Below, one piece after another: positions 24,622 to 38,204 of a stretch of 64,000 nt of DNA. Each line of letters starts with the position of its first letter. Positions within the stretch are counted from its first letter, which is position 1. Under the pieces are notes generated by a model. That model ran no database searches, was not told where the DNA came from, and worked only from the letters and a program-made list of their open reading frames with translations. A program made the position numbers and the translations under genes. The DNA is from Arbacia lixula (taxonomy: Eukaryota > Echinodermata > Echinoidea > Arbacioida > Arbaciidae), in assembly GCA_963669155.1 (NCBI GenBank), contig CAVLGW020000014.1, forward strand, positions 62,001 to 126,000, in the 5' to 3' direction.

Positions 24622-25948
24622 CGAGACATACTTGTGGACAAGTATAAGGTGGTCTGCATTGGCAAATTCATGCACTGGCATGGGCTGGTAAATAAACGTT
24701 CTTAAAACATCGCCTTACCCATTCAGCCACAAATCTTCGCATTCACTTTTCACGTAATGCCCGCTAGCAGTGACTAGAATGATTTAGAAATCAATATTCA
24801 AGCTGAAATTTTGCCATGATCCCGATATCTAATGGAAAAATGGAGACCACATGGCTGAAAGCTACTAGATTCAGCTACAACATACTAAAATTTCAGAGTA
24901 AAAGATCGTAACATAGGAAAAGATATAGCTCCTGAAAGATTGCCATGTCATTTCATGATTTCAAATAAATGACCCTCCCATTGACATTACACGTGAAAAC
25001 GTGTGATTCTGACTTTAATGCCTATAATCATATTTTCACCTTGAAGACGTTAACGAATTGAAAAGTTAGGGCAAGCCTGCCACAGAGCAATGTCCTAGGC
25101 ACAACATACTGAAATTTGGGAGAAAATTGACAAAGGATTACTGAGATATGCAAAAGCGGGTAAAAAAGTTCATGACGTCATAATTGAAAATTCATTTTTT
25201 CGATTCATAAGGCAATATGATGGCGTCACCATGTACTTACTGGTAAAATGATACATGAAATCACATCTACATGTCATACTCTTTCCAAATATAAAAAAAA
25301 AATTGGGGGTCACCGGCCATTCTGAGGAGCTATGGCCGATTGAAGGTAGTCATGTTTTTTGCAATATTTGCACACAAAAACATATTGACGCACGCGCAGA
25401 CTTTGAACTTTGACGCACCCGCACGACCTTGTTATTGCATGGAAATGGCTCAAAATGACAGGATGTGTTGTATGGAGTATCAGTAACATGAATCTAGTAA
25501 AAAAACGGAATTTTAACGTTCTATTCGCGTTACGCACGGAAAAACGCGCGAACGCGCGCGCACGCGCGGAAATTTTTGAAATGCTGGAAATGGCCTGAAA
25601 CATATGCAAAACAATTTTGAATTGATTTAGAGTATTTTAAAAATTTTGCGCGCACTTTTTTGCACTAACGTACGCGTACGCGCGCGTTTTTATTCATTGA
25701 AATTAATTGTAGTATTATTAAATTTATGCATGTTAATTTTCATTAGATAAAAATAATTGGTTCTAGAGCTACATGAGGTAATCGGTTTTCATTAAACTGC
25801 TCGTAGATGACGTCACGATGACGTCATGACCTTGAAAATGTTGCTGGACCATGTTCACATATATACCTATACATGGTGAACATTTCATGAAACATGGTCC
25901 ATGCATTGTTGAGATATCGATGCCACAAAAATTTGGAATAAAAATAAA
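24622..25948 (+). repeat. Satellite unit U10, class B, 1327 bp
   Basis: Class B with the A-box half intact and the B-box half absent. No cassette; only a short AATA stretch precedes the next unit. Confidence 0.88.
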
Positions 25949-27322
25949 CGAGACATACTTGTGGACAAGTATAAGGTGGTCTGCATTGGCAAATTCATGC
26001 ACTGGCATGGGCTGGTAAATGAACGTTCTTAAAACATCGCCTTACCCATTGAGCCACAAATCTTCGCATTCACTTTTCACGTAATGCCCGCTAGCAGTGG
26101 CTAGAATGATTTAGAAATCGATATTCAAGCTGAAATTTTGCCATGATCCAGATATCTAATGAAAGCTAGTAGATTCAGCTACAACATACTAAAATTTCAG
26201 AGTAAAAGATCGTAACATAGGAAAAGATATAGCTCCTGAAAGATTGCCATGTCATTTCATGATTTCAAATAAATGACCCTCCCATTGACATTACACGTGA
26301 AAACGTCTGATTCTGACATTAATGCCTATAATCCTATTTTCACCTTGAAGACATTAGCAAATTGAAAAGTTAGGGCAAACCTGCCACAGAGCAATGTCCT
26401 AGGCACAACATACTGAAATTTGGAAGAAAATTGACAAAGGAATACTGAGATATGCAAAAGCGGGTAAAAAAGTTCATGACGTCATAATTGAAAATTCATT
26501 TTTTCGATTCATACGGCAATATGATGACGTCAACATATACTTACTGGTAAAATGACACATGAAATGACATCTACATTTCATACTCATTTTAAATATTAAA
26601 AAAAAATTGGGGGTCACCGGCCATTCTGATGAGCTATGGCCGATTGAAGGTAGTCATGTCTTTTGCAATATTTGCACACAAAAACGTATTGACGCACGCG
26701 CAGACTTTCAACTTTGACGCACCCGCACGACCTTGTTATTGCATGGAGATGGCTCAAATTGACAGGATGTGTTGTATGTAGTGTCAGTAACATGAATCTA
26801 GTAAAAAAAATGGAATTTTGACGTTTTGTTCGCGTTACGCACGGAAAAACGCGCGAACGTGCGCGAACGCGCGGAAATTTTCGAAATGCTAGAAATAGCC
26901 TGAAACATATGCAAAACAATTTTGAGTTGATTTTGAGCATTTTAAAATTTTGCGCGCGCGTTTTTGCACTAACGTACGCGTACGCGCGCGTTTTTATTGA
27001 TGGAAATTTATTGTATTATCAATAAATTTATGCATGTCAATTTTCATTAGCTACAAATGATTGGTTCTAGAGCTACATTAGGTAATAGGTTTTCATTAAA
27101 CTGCTCGTAGATGACGTCACGATGACGTCATGACCTTGAAAATGTTGCTAGAACATGTTCACATATATATATATACATGATGAAAATTTGATGAAACATG
27201 GCCATTGCATTGTTGAGATATTCATGCCACAAAAATTTGGAATAAAAATAAATAAAGAAAGAAAATTCGGACAAACACAAGAGGTGATCTGCCATGGCAT
27301 GGCAGACCACCTAATAAATAAA
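25949..27322 (+). repeat. Satellite unit U11, class B, 1374 bp
   Basis: Class B with a short internal deletion near 26160 ('ctaatgaaagctagtag'). One cassette at its end. Confidence 0.88.
27251..27312 (+). repeat. One hairpin cassette (end of U11)
   Basis: CCATG-type hairpin with the CGGACAAACACAAG arm. Confidence 0.88.
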
Positions 27323-28526
27323 CGAGACATACTTGTGGACAAGTATAAGGTGGTCTGCATTGGCAAATTTGTGCACAGACATGGTATGGTAAATGCACGG
27401 TGACACCATCGTCTTTCCATGGTGACACCATCTATTTATTAGAAATCACAGGCAAGGCTAGTATTTCATAGAGCAATGTCTAAGCTACCAAATACTGAAA
27501 TTTTGGAGAAAATTGACCAAGGATTACTAAGATATGTAAAAACGGGTAAAAAAGTTAATTACGTCATAATTGAAAATTCATTTTTTCGAATCATATGGCA
27601 ATATGATGTCGTCAAGATGTACTTTCCGGTAAAATGACACATGAAATCACATCTACATTTCATATTCTTTTCGAATATTTAAAAAAAATTGGGAGTCACC
27701 TGCCATTCTGAGGAGCTATGGCCGATTGAATACAGTCATGTTTTTTGCAATATTTGCACACAAAAGCGTATTGACGCACGCGCAGACTTTCAAATTTGAC
27801 GTACCCGCACGGCCTTGTTATAGCATGGAAATGGCTCAAAATTGCAGGGTCTCATGCTTGTAGTGTCAGAAACATGAAACAAGTAAAAAAACGGAATTTT
27901 AAGGCTGCGTACGCGTAACGCACTGAAAAACGCGCGAACGCGCGCGCACGCGCGGAAATTTTTGAAATGCTCAAAATGGCCTGAAACATATGCAAAACAA
28001 TTTTGAAATGATTTAAAGCATTTTAAAATTTTGCGCGCGCGTTTTTGCATTAACGTACGCGTACGCGCGCGTTTTAATTGATCAAAATTAATTGGCTTAT
28101 CATTAATTTCATGCATGTTAAATTTCATTACATATAAATGATTGGTTCAAGAGATATATCCAATAATCGATTTTCATTAAATTGCTCGTAGATGACGTCA
28201 CGATGACGTCATGACCTTGAAAATGTTGCTGGAACATGTTCACATACATTTAAATACATGATGAAGATTTGATGAAAAATGGCTCATGCATTGTTGAGAT
28301 ATACATGCCACAAAAAAGTGGGGGGCATGGAATAAAAATAAAGAATAAAGAAAATTCGGACGAAATTAGAAGGTGATCTGTCGGTGCACGACAGACCACC
28401 TAATAAAGAAAGAAAATTCGGACAAACACAAGAGGTGATCTGCCATGGCATGGCAGACCACCTAATAAAGAAAGAAAATTCGGACGAAAACAAGAGGTGT
28501 TCTGCATGGCAGACCACCTAAATAAA
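27323..28526 (+). repeat. Satellite unit U12, class C, 1204 bp
   Basis: Second class C unit, same leader-to-module junction as U7. An insertion 'gtggggggcat' precedes its end and three cassettes with three different loop types follow. Confidence 0.88.
28340..28519 (+). repeat. Three hairpin cassettes (end of U12)
   Basis: Three different tips occur in one cluster: TCG-GTGCA-CGA, CCATG type and short ATG loop. In the third the constant A opposite C is replaced by T opposite C (AGGTGTTCTG). Confidence 0.9.
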
Positions 28527-29930
28527 CGAGACATACTTGTGGACAAGTATAAGGTGGTCTGCATTGGCAAATTCATGCACTGGCATGGGCTGGTAAATGA
28601 ACGTTCTTAAAACATCGCCTTACCCATTGAGCCACAAATCTTCGCATTCACTTTTCACGTAATGCCCGCTAGCAGTGGCTAGATTGATTTAGAAATCGAT
28701 ATTCAAGCTGAAATTTTGCCATGATCCCGATATCTAATGAAAAAATGGAGACCACGTGGCCGAAAGCTACTCGATTCAGCTACAACATATTAAAATTTCA
28801 GAGTAAAAGATCGTGACATGGGAAAAGATATAGCTCCTGAAAGATTGCCATGTCATTTCATGATTTCAAATAAATGACCCTCCCATTGACATTACACGTG
28901 AAAACGTGTGATTCTGACTTTAATGCCTATAATCATATTTTCACCTTGAACACATTAACAAATTGAAAAGTTAAGGCAAGACTGCCACAGAGCAATGTCC
29001 TAGGCACAACATACTGAAATTTGGGAGAAAATTGACAAAGGATTACTGAGATATGCAAAAGCGGGTAAAAAAGTTCATGACGTCATAATTGAAAATTCAT
29101 TTTTTCGATTCATATGGCAATATGATGACGTCACCATGTACTTACTGGTAAAATGACACATGAAATGACATATACATTTCATACTCTTTCCAAATATTAA
29201 AAAAAAATTGGGGGTCACCGGCCATTCTGAGGAGCTATGGCCAATTGAAGGTAGTCATGTTTTTTGCAATATTTGCACACAAAAACGTATTGACGCACGC
29301 GCAGACTTTCAACTTCGACGCACCCGCACGACCTTGTTATTGCATGGGAATGGCTCAAAATGACAGGATGTGTTGTATGTAGTGTCAGTAACATGAATTT
29401 AGTAAAAAAACGGAATTTTGACGTTCTATTCGCGTTACGCACAGAAAAACGCGCAAACGCGCGCGCACGCGCGGAAATTTTCGAAATGCTGGGAATGGCC
29501 TGAAACATATGCAAAACAATTTTAAGTTGATTTGGAGAATTTTAAAATTTTGCGCGCGCGTTTTTGCACTAACGCACGCGTACGCGCGCGTTTTTATTCA
29601 TCGAATTTAATTGTTGAATCATTAAATTTATGCATGTTAATTTTCATTAGCTATAAATGATTGGTTCTAGAGCTACATGAGGTAATAGGTTTTCATTAAA
29701 CTGCTCGTAGATGACGTCACGATGACGTCATGACCTTGAAAATGTTGCTGGACCATATTCACATATATACCTATACGTGGTGAACATTTCATGAAACATG
29801 GTCCATGCATTGTTGAGATATCAATGCCACAAAAATTTGGAATAAAAATAAATAAATAAATAAAGAAAGAAAATTCGGACGAAAACAAGAGGTGATCTGC
29901 ATGGCAGACCACCTAATAAATAAATAATAA
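28527..29930 (+). repeat. Satellite unit U13, class B, 1404 bp
   Basis: Last class B unit. Everything downstream is class A or A2, so B and C units are confined to 12.7-29.9 kb. One cassette of the short-loop type. Confidence 0.88.
29858..29914 (+). repeat. One hairpin cassette (end of U13)
   Basis: Short-loop type with CGGACGAAAACAAG arm. Confidence 0.88.
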
Positions 29931-30279
29931 CGAGACATACTTGTGGACAAGTATCAGGTGGTCTGCATTGGCAAATTCATGCACAGACATGGGCTGGAAA
30001 ATGCACGGTGAACTATAGACCTTCATTCGTGACACCAACTATCCATAAGCAATGTGAGACAGCGCTCAAGAAAGCCCATAGGGCACCTATTATACTAAAA
30101 TTTCAGAGAATTTCCTAAATGGTAACATGTTTATGCTAACGTGATTAATAGTCATGTAAGAGAATGGGGTGAGAGAAAAAAGAATTGGAAAGAAAATCTC
30201 AAAGAGAATGACAAAGTGAGGCATAGAACAGAAGAAGATGGCAAAATAAACATTGCAAAAGGAATGCAAAAGTTGACCC

Positions 30280-30352
30280 TACCCACGCCAGGAATCGAAC
30301 CGGGGGCCTCGAGATCTTAAAACGGCGCCTTACCTATTGAGCCACAAATCTT
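30280..30352 (-). promoter_or_regulatory. tRNA-like Pol III promoter relic in class A units (U14 example)
   Basis: Read on the minus strand, TGGCTCAATAGG (30333-30344) matches the A box TRGYNNARNNG and GGTTCGATTCC (30291-30301) matches the B box, about 31 bases apart as in tRNA genes. The T arm nearly folds (one mismatch), but the acceptor stem and anticodon stem do not, so this is not a working tRNA. The same segment occurs in all A and A2 units, while B units keep only the A-box half. Inferred origin: a tRNA-derived SINE captured in the monomer. Whether it is transcribed is unknown. Confidence 0.75.
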
Positions 30353-30770
30353 CCCATTCACTTAACACGTAATGCCCAGCAGGGGCTAGAATGATTAAGA
30401 AATCGATATTCAAGCTGAAATTTCACCATGATCCCGACATCTGATTAAAAAATGGAGACAACGTTCCGGAAAGCTCGTAGACTCAGCTACAACATACTGA
30501 AATTTCAGAGTGAAAGCTTGACATATTAGTGAGATACATCTCCTAGAAGCTCGTCATGTCATTTCATAAATACCACTTCCATTGACATAACACGGAAGTG
30601 CGATTTTGACATTCATGCGTATAATGAAATTTACACCGTGAAGACGTCATCAAAATGAAAAATGAAGGCAACTCCTACTATGGAGCGAGGTCTCAGCTAC
30701 AACATACTGAAATTTGGGAGAAAATTGACCATGAATTACTGAGATACACAAAAGCGGGTAAAAAAGTTCA

Positions 30771-30778
30771 TGACGTCA
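30771..30778 (+). promoter_or_regulatory. CRE-type palindrome TGACGTCA, first site of unit (U14 example)
   Basis: A perfect 8-bp palindrome within GTTCATGACGTCATACATG. The equivalent position carries a TGACGTCA in nearly every unit. Known to be the full consensus for CREB/ATF bZIP factors; binding here is not shown. Confidence 0.6.
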
Positions 30779-31264
30779 TACATGAAAAATCATTTTTTCG
30801 ATTCATATGGCAATATGATGACATCAACATAAATTTAAAAGGTAAATCGAACATTAAATCACATCTACATTTCCCACTCTTTCAGAATATTGAAAAAAAA
30901 TTGGGGGTCACCGGCCATTCTGAAGAGCTATGGCCGATTGAAGGTAGTCATGTTTTTTGCAATATTTGCACACAAAAACGTATTGACGCACGCGCAGACT
31001 TTGAACTTTGACGCACCCGCACGACCTTGTTATTGCATGGAAATGGCTCAAAATGACAGGATGTGTTGTATGTAGTGTCAGTAACATGAATCCAGTAAAA
31101 AAACAGAATTTTGACGTTTTGTTCGCGTTACGCACGAAAAAACGCGCGAACGCGCGCGCACGCGCGGAAATTTTTGAAATGCTAGAAATGGCCTGAAACA
31201 TATGCAAAACAATTTTGAGTTGATTTGGAGTATTTTAAAATTTTGCGCGCGCGTTTTTGCACTA

Positions 31265-31281
31265 ACGTACGCGTACGCGCG
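31265..31281 (+). repeat. Alternating CG/TA block, Z-DNA-prone (U14 example)
   Basis: Seventeen bases of strict purine-pyrimidine alternation contain the 12-bp palindrome CGTACGCGTACG. In most units the run is extended by CGCGCG. Upstream AAAACGCGCG and downstream CGCGCGTTTT segments are mutually complementary. Confidence 0.75.
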
Positions 31282-31404
31282 GGTTTTTTTTCAATGAAAT
31301 TAATTAGCTACTCATTAATTATATGCATGTCAAATTTCATTACACAGAGATGACCAGTTCTAGAGCTACATGAGGTAATAGTTTTTCATTAAACTGCTCG
31401 TAGA

Positions 31405-31432
31405 TGACGTCACGATGACGTCATGACCTTGA
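31405..31432 (+). promoter_or_regulatory. Paired CRE palindromes plus ERR/SF-1-like site (U14 example)
   Basis: TGACGTCA at 31405-31412 and 31416-31423, eleven bases apart start to start (about one helical turn), is followed at 31424-31432 by TGACCTTGA, whose complement TCAAGGTCA is the known monomer site of ERR/SF-1/FTZ-F1 nuclear receptors. This block is among the best conserved parts of the monomer across classes A, B and C. It is only a sequence match. Confidence 0.65.
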
Positions 31433-31560
31433 AAATGTTGCTGTAACATGTTCACATATATGTTCATACATGATGGACATTTCATGAAATATGGCCCATG
31501 CATTGTTGAGATATCCATGTCACAAAAATTTGGAATAAAAATAAATAAATAAATAATAAA

Positions 31561-33190
31561 CGAGACATACTTGTGGACAAGTATCAGGTGGTCTGCATTG
31601 GCAAATTCATGCACAGACATGGGCTGGAAAATGCACGGTGAACTATAGACCTTCATTCGTGACACCAACTATCCATAAGCAATGTGAGACAGCGCTCAAG
31701 AAAGCTCATAGGGCACCTATTATACTAAAATTTCAGAGAATTTCCTAAATGGTAACATGTTTATGCTAACGTGATTAATAGTCATGTAAGAGAATGGGGT
31801 GAGAGAAAAAAGAATTGGAAAGAAAATCTCAAAGAGAATGACAAAGTGAGGCATAGAACAGAAGAAGATGGCAAAATAAACATTGCAAAAGGAATGCAAA
31901 AGTTGACCCTACCCACGCCAGGAATCGAACCGGGGGCCTCGAGATCTTAAAACGGCGCCTTACCTATTGAGCCACAAATCTTCCCATTCACTTAACACGT
32001 AATGCCCAGCAGGGGCTAGAATGATTAAGAAATCGATATTCAAGCTGAAATTTCACCATGATCCCGACATCTGATTAAAAAATGGAGACAACGTTCCGGA
32101 AAGCTCGTAGACTCAGCTACAACATACTGAAATTTCAGAGTGAAAGCTTGACATATTAGTGAGATACATCTCCTAGAAGCTCGTCATGTCATTTCATAAA
32201 TACCACTTCCATTGACATAACACGGAAGTGCGATTTTGACATTCATGCGTATAATGAAATTTACACCGTGAAGACGTCATCAAAATGAAAAATGAAGGCA
32301 ACTCCTACTATGGAGCGAGGTCTCAGCTACAACATACTGAAATTTGGGAGAAAATTGACCATGAATTACTGAGATACACAAAAGCGGGTAAAAAAGTTCA
32401 TGACGTCATACATGAAAAATCATTTTTTCGATTCATATGGCAATATGATGACATCAACATAAATTTAAAAGGTAAATCGAACATTAAATCACATCTACAT
32501 TTCCCACTCTTTCAGAATATTGAAAAAAAATTGGGGGTCACCGGCCATTCTGAAGAGCTATGGCCGATTGAAGGTAGTCATGTTTTTTGCAATATTTGCA
32601 CACAAAAACGTATTGACGCACGCGCAGACTTTGAACTTTGACGCACCCGCACGACCTTGTTATTGCATGGAAATGGCTCAAAATGACAGGATGTGTTGTA
32701 TGTAGTGTCAGTAACATGAATCCAGTAAAAAAACAGAATTTTGACGTTTTGTTCGCGTTACGCACGAAAAAACGCGCGAACGCGCGCGCACGCGCGGAAA
32801 TTTTTGAAATGCTAGAAATGGCCTGAAACATATGCAAAACAATTTTGAGTTGATTTGGAGTATTTTAAAATTTTGCGCGCGCGTTTTTGCACTAACGTAC
32901 GCGTACGCGCGGGTTTTTTTTCAATGAAATTAATTAGCTACTCATTAATTATATGCATGTCAAATTTCATTACACAGAGATGACCAGTTCTAGAGCTACA
33001 TGAGGTAATAGTTTTTCATTAAACTGCTCGTAGATGACGTCACGATGACGTCATGACCTTGAAAATGTTGCTGTAACATGTTCACATATATGTTCATACA
33101 TGATGGACATTTCATGAAATATGGCCCATGCATTGTTGAGATATCCATGTCACAAAAATTTGGAATAAAAATAAATAAATAAATAATAAA
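31561..33190 (+). repeat. Satellite unit U15, class A, 1630 bp
   Basis: Near-perfect tandem twin of U14. Ends with AAATAATAAA and no cassette. Confidence 0.92.
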
Positions 33191-34947
33191 CGAGACATAC
33201 TTGTGGACAAGTATCAGGTGGTCTGCATTGGCAAATTCATGCACAGACATGGGCTGGAAAATGCACGGTGAACTATAGACCTTCATTCGTGACACCAACT
33301 ATCCATAAGCAATGTGAGACAGCGCTCAAGAAAGCTCATAGGGCACCTATTATACTAAAATTTCAGAGAATTTCCTAAATGGTAACATGTTTATGCTAAC
33401 GTGATTAATAGTCATGTAAGAGAATGGGGTGAGAGAAAAAAGAATTGGAAAGAAAATCTCAAAGAGAATGACAAAGTGAGGCATAGAACAGAAGAAGATG
33501 GCAAAATAAACATTGCAAAAGGAATGCAAAAGTTGACCCTACCCACGCCAGGAATCGAACCGGGGGCCTCGAGATCTTAAAACGGCGCCTTACCTATTGA
33601 GCCACAAATCTTCCCATTCACTTAACACGTAATGCCCAGCAGGGGCTAGAATGATTAAGAAATCGATATTCAAGCTGAAATTTCACCATAATCCCGACAT
33701 CTGATTAAAAAATGGAGACAACGTTTCGGTAAGCTCGTAGACTCAGCTACAACATACTGAAATTTCAGAGTGAAAGCTTGACATATTAGTGAGATACATC
33801 TCCTAGAAGCTCGTCATGTCATTTCATAAATACTACTTCCATTGACATAACACGGAAGTGCGATTTTGACATTCATGCGTATAATGAAATTTACACCGTG
33901 AAGACGTCATCAAAATGAAAAAATGAAGGCAACTCATACTATGGAGCGAGGTCTCAGCTACAACATACTGAAATTTGGGAGAAAATTGACCATGAATTAC
34001 TGAGATACACAAAAGCGGGTAAAAAAGTTCATGACGTCATACATGAAAAATCATTTTTTCGATTCATATGGCAATATGATGACATCAACATAAATTTAAA
34101 AGGTAAATCGAACATTAAATCACATCTACATTTCCCACTCTTTCAGAATATTGAAAAAAAATTGGGGGTCACCGGCCATTCTGAAGAGCTATGGCCGATT
34201 GAAGGTAGTCATGTTTTTTGCAATATTTGCACACAAAAACGTATTGACGCACGCGCAGACTTTGAACTTTGACGCACCCGCACGACCTTGTTATTGCATG
34301 GAAATGGCTCAAAATGACAGGATGTGTTGTATGTAGTGTCAGTAACATGAATCCAGTAAAAAAACGGAATTTTGACGTTTTGTTCGCGTTACGCACGAAA
34401 AAACGCGCGAACGCGCGCGCACGCGCGGAAATTTTTGAAATGCTAGAAATGGCCTGAAACATATGCAAAACAATTTTGAGTTGATTTGGAGCATTTTAAA
34501 ATTTTGCGCGCGCGTTTTTGCACTAACGTACGCGTACGCGCGCGTTTTTTTTCAATGAAATTAATTAGCTACTCATTAATTATATGCATGTCAAATTTCA
34601 TTACACAGAGATGACCAGTTCTAGAGCTACATGAGGTAATAGTTTTTCATTAAACTGCTCGTAGATGACGTCACGATGACGTCATGACCTTGAAAATGTT
34701 GCTGTAACATGTTCACATATATGTCTATACATGATGAACATTTCATGAAATATGGCCTATGCATTGTTGAGATATCCATGTCACAAAAATTTGGAATAAA
34801 AATAAATAAATAATAAATAAATAAAGAAAGAAAATTCTAACGAAATTAAGAGGTGATCTGTCGTTGGCGACAGACCACCTAATAAAGAATAAAGAAAATT
34901 CGGACGAAATTAGAAGGTGATCTGTCGGTGCACGACAGACCACCTAA
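33191..34947 (+). repeat. Satellite unit U16, class A, 1757 bp
   Basis: Starts like U14 and U15 but acquires its own changes after about 33690 (for example 'acgtttcggtaagc'). Two cassettes of the TCG-stem types, one with GTGCA loop. Confidence 0.9.
34820..34945 (+). repeat. Two hairpin cassettes (end of U16)
   Basis: Tips are TCG-TTGG-CGA and TCG-GTGCA-CGA. The second abuts the next unit without spacer. Confidence 0.9.
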
Positions 34948-36512
34948 CGAGACATACTTGTGGACAAGTATAAGCTGGACTATAGACCTTCATTCGTAAC
35001 ACCATCTATCCATAAGCAATGTGAGACATCGCTCAAGAAAGCTCATAGGGCACCTATTATACTAAAATTTCAGAGAATTTCCTAAATGGTAACATGTTTA
35101 TGCTAACGTGATTAATAGTCATGTAAGAGAATGGGGTGAGAGAAAAAAGAATTGGAAAGAAAATCTCAAAGAGAATGACAAAGTGAGGCATAGAACAGAA
35201 GAAGATGGCAAAATAAACATTGCAAAAGGAATGCAAAAGTTGACCCTACCCACGCCAGGAATCGAACCGGGGGCCTCGAGATCTTAAAACGGCGCCTTAC
35301 CTATTGAGCCACAAATCTTCCCATTCACTTAACACGTAATGCCCAGCAGGGGCTAGAATGATTAAGAAATCGATATTCAAGCTGAAATTTCACCATGATC
35401 CCGACATCTGATTAAAAAATGGAGACAACGTTCCGGAAAGCTCGTAGACTCAGCTACAACATACTGAAATTTCAGAGTGAAAGCTTGACATATTAGTGAG
35501 ATACATCTCCTAGAAGCTCGTCATGTCATTTCATAAATACCACTTCCATTGACATAACACGGAAGTGCGATTTTGACATTCATGCGTATAATGAAATTTA
35601 CACCGTGAAGACGTCATCAAAATGAAAAATGAAGGCAACTCCTACCATGGAGCGAGGTCTCAGCTACAACATACTGAAATTTGGGAGAAAATTGACCATG
35701 AATTACTGAGATACACAAAAGCGGGTAAAAAAGTTCATGACGTCATACATGAAAAATCATTTTTTCGATTCATATGGCAATATGATGACATCAACATAAA
35801 TTTAAAAGGTAAATCGAACATTAAATCACATCTACATTTCCCACTCTTTCAGAATATTGAAAAAAAATTGGGGGTCACCGGCCATTCTGAAGAGCTATGG
35901 CCGATTGAAGGTAGTCATGTTTTTTGCAATATTTGCACACAAAAACGTATTGACGCACGCGCAGACTTTGAACTTTGACGCACCCGCACGACCTTGTTAT
36001 TGCATGGAAATGGCTCAAAATGACAGGATGTGTTGTATGTAGTGTCAGTAACATGAATCCAGTAAAAAAACAGAATTTTGACGTTTTGTTCGCGTTACGC
36101 ACGAAAAAACGCGCGAACGCGCGCGCACGCGCGGAAATTTTTGAAATGCTAGAAATGGCCTGAAACATATGCAAAACAATTTTGAGTTGATTTGGAGCAT
36201 TTTAAAATTTTGCGCGCGCGTTTTTGCACTAACGTACGCGTACGCGCGCGTTTTTTTTCAATGAAATTAATTAGCTACTCATTAATTATATGCATGTCAA
36301 ATTTCATTACACAGAGATGACCAGTTCTAGAGCTACATGAGGTAATAGTTTTTCATTAAACTGCTCGTAGATGACGTCACGATGACGTCATGACCTTGAA
36401 AATGTTGCTGTAACATGTTCACATATATGTCCATACATGATGAACATTTCATGAAATATGGCCTATGCATTGTTGAGATATCCATGTCACAAAAATTTGG
36501 AATAAAAATAAA
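34948..36512 (+). repeat. Satellite unit U17, class A, short leader, 1565 bp
   Basis: Short-leader form directly abutting a cassette (CACCTAACGAG). No cassette at its end. Confidence 0.9.
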
Positions 36513-38204
36513 CGAGACATACTTGTGGACAAGTATCAGGTGGTCTGCATTGGCAAATTCATGCACAGACATGGGCTGGAAAATGCACGGTGAACTATAG
36601 ACCTTCATTCGTGACACCAACTATCCATAAGCAATGTGAGACAGCGCTCAAGAAAGCTCATAGGGCACCTATTATACTAAAATTTCAGAGAATTTCCTAA
36701 ATGGTAACATGTTTATGCTAACGTGATTAATAGTCATGTAAGAGAATGGGGTGAGAGAAAAAAGAATTGGAAAGAAAATCTCAAAGAGAATGACAAAGTG
36801 AGGCATAGAACAGAAGAAGATGGCAAAATAAACATTGCAAAAGGAATGCAAAAGTTGACCCTACCCACGCCAGGAATCGAACCGGGGGCCTCGAGATCTT
36901 AAAACGGCGCCTTACCTATTGAGCCACAAATCTTCCCATTCACTTAACACGTAATGCCCAGCAGGGGCTAGAATGATTAAGAAATCGATATTCAAGCTGA
37001 AATTTCACCATGATCCCGACATCTGATTAAAAAATGGAGACAACGTTCCGGAAAGCTCGTAGACTCAGCTACAACATACTGAAATTTCAGAGTGAAAGCT
37101 TGACATATTAGTGAGATACATTTCCTAGAAGCTCGTCATGTCATTTCATAAATACCACTTCCATTGACATAACACGGAAGTGCGATTTTGACATTCATGC
37201 GTATAATGAAATTTACACCGTGAAGACGTCATCAAAATGAAAAATGAAGGCAACTCCTACTATGGAGCGAGGTCTCAGCTACAACATACTGAAATTTGGG
37301 AGAAAATTGACCATGAATTACTGAGATACACAAAAGCGGGTAAAAAAGTTCATGACGTCATACATGAAAAATCATTTTTTCGATTCATATGGCAATATGA
37401 TGACATCAACATAAATTTAAAAGGTAAATCGAACATTAAATCACATCTACATTTCCCACTCTTTCAGAATATTGAAAAAAAATTGGGGGTCACCGGCCAT
37501 TCTGAAGAGCTATGGCCGATTGAAGGTAGTCATGTTTTTTGCAATATTTGCACACAAAAACGTATTGACGCACGCGCAGACTTTGAACTTTGACGCACCC
37601 GCACGACCTTGTTATTGCATGGAAATGGCTCAAAATGACAGGATGTGTTGTATGTAGTGTCCGTAACATGAATCCAGTAAAAAAACAGAATTTTGACGTT
37701 TTGTTCGCGTTACGCACGAAAAAACGCGCGAACGCGCGCGCACGCGCGGAAATTTTTGAAATGCTAGAAATGGCCTGAAACATATGCAAAACAATTTTGA
37801 GTTGATTTAGAGCATTTTAAAATTTTGCGCGCGCGGTTTTGCACTAACGTACGCGTACGCGCACGTTTTTTTTCAATGAAATCAATCAGCTACTCATTAA
37901 TTATATGCATGTCAAATTTCATTACACAGAGATGACCAGTTCTAGAGCTACATGAGGTAATAGTTTTTCATTAAACTGCTCGTAGATGACGTCACGATGA
38001 CGTCATGACCTTGAAAATGTTGCTGTAACATGTTCACATATATGTCCATACATGATGAACATTTCATGAAATATGGCCTGTGCATTGTTGAGATATCCAT
38101 GTCACAAAAATTTGGAATAAAAATAAATAAATAAATAAATAAAGAAAGAAAGAAAATTCTAACGAAATTAAGAGGTGATCTGTCGTTGGCGACAGACCAC
38201 CTAA
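36513..38204 (+). repeat. Satellite unit U18, class A, 1692 bp
   Basis: Full-leader class A unit. The CpG block has variants 'cgcgcggttttgc' and 'acgcgcacgtttt', which weaken the alternating purine-pyrimidine run. One cassette. Confidence 0.9.
38137..38202 (+). repeat. One hairpin cassette (end of U18)
   Basis: TCG-TTGG-CGA type, preceded by an expanded AAAGAAAGAAAG arm and abutting the next unit. Confidence 0.88.

Larger units (their letters stand above)
29931..31560 (+). repeat. Satellite unit U14, class A reference unit, 1630 bp
   Basis: Used here as reference. It equals U15 in length and, by eye, differs at about one position (AAGCCCATAG versus AAGCTCATAG). Both share the private variants 'cgcgcgggtttt' and 'catgatggacat', so one was copied from the other recently. 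Confidence 0.92.

Noticed and set aside
30280-30352. Functional tRNA gene in each class A unit
   Set aside because: A and B boxes match, but the acceptor and anticodon stems do not pair, so only a promoter relic is claimed.
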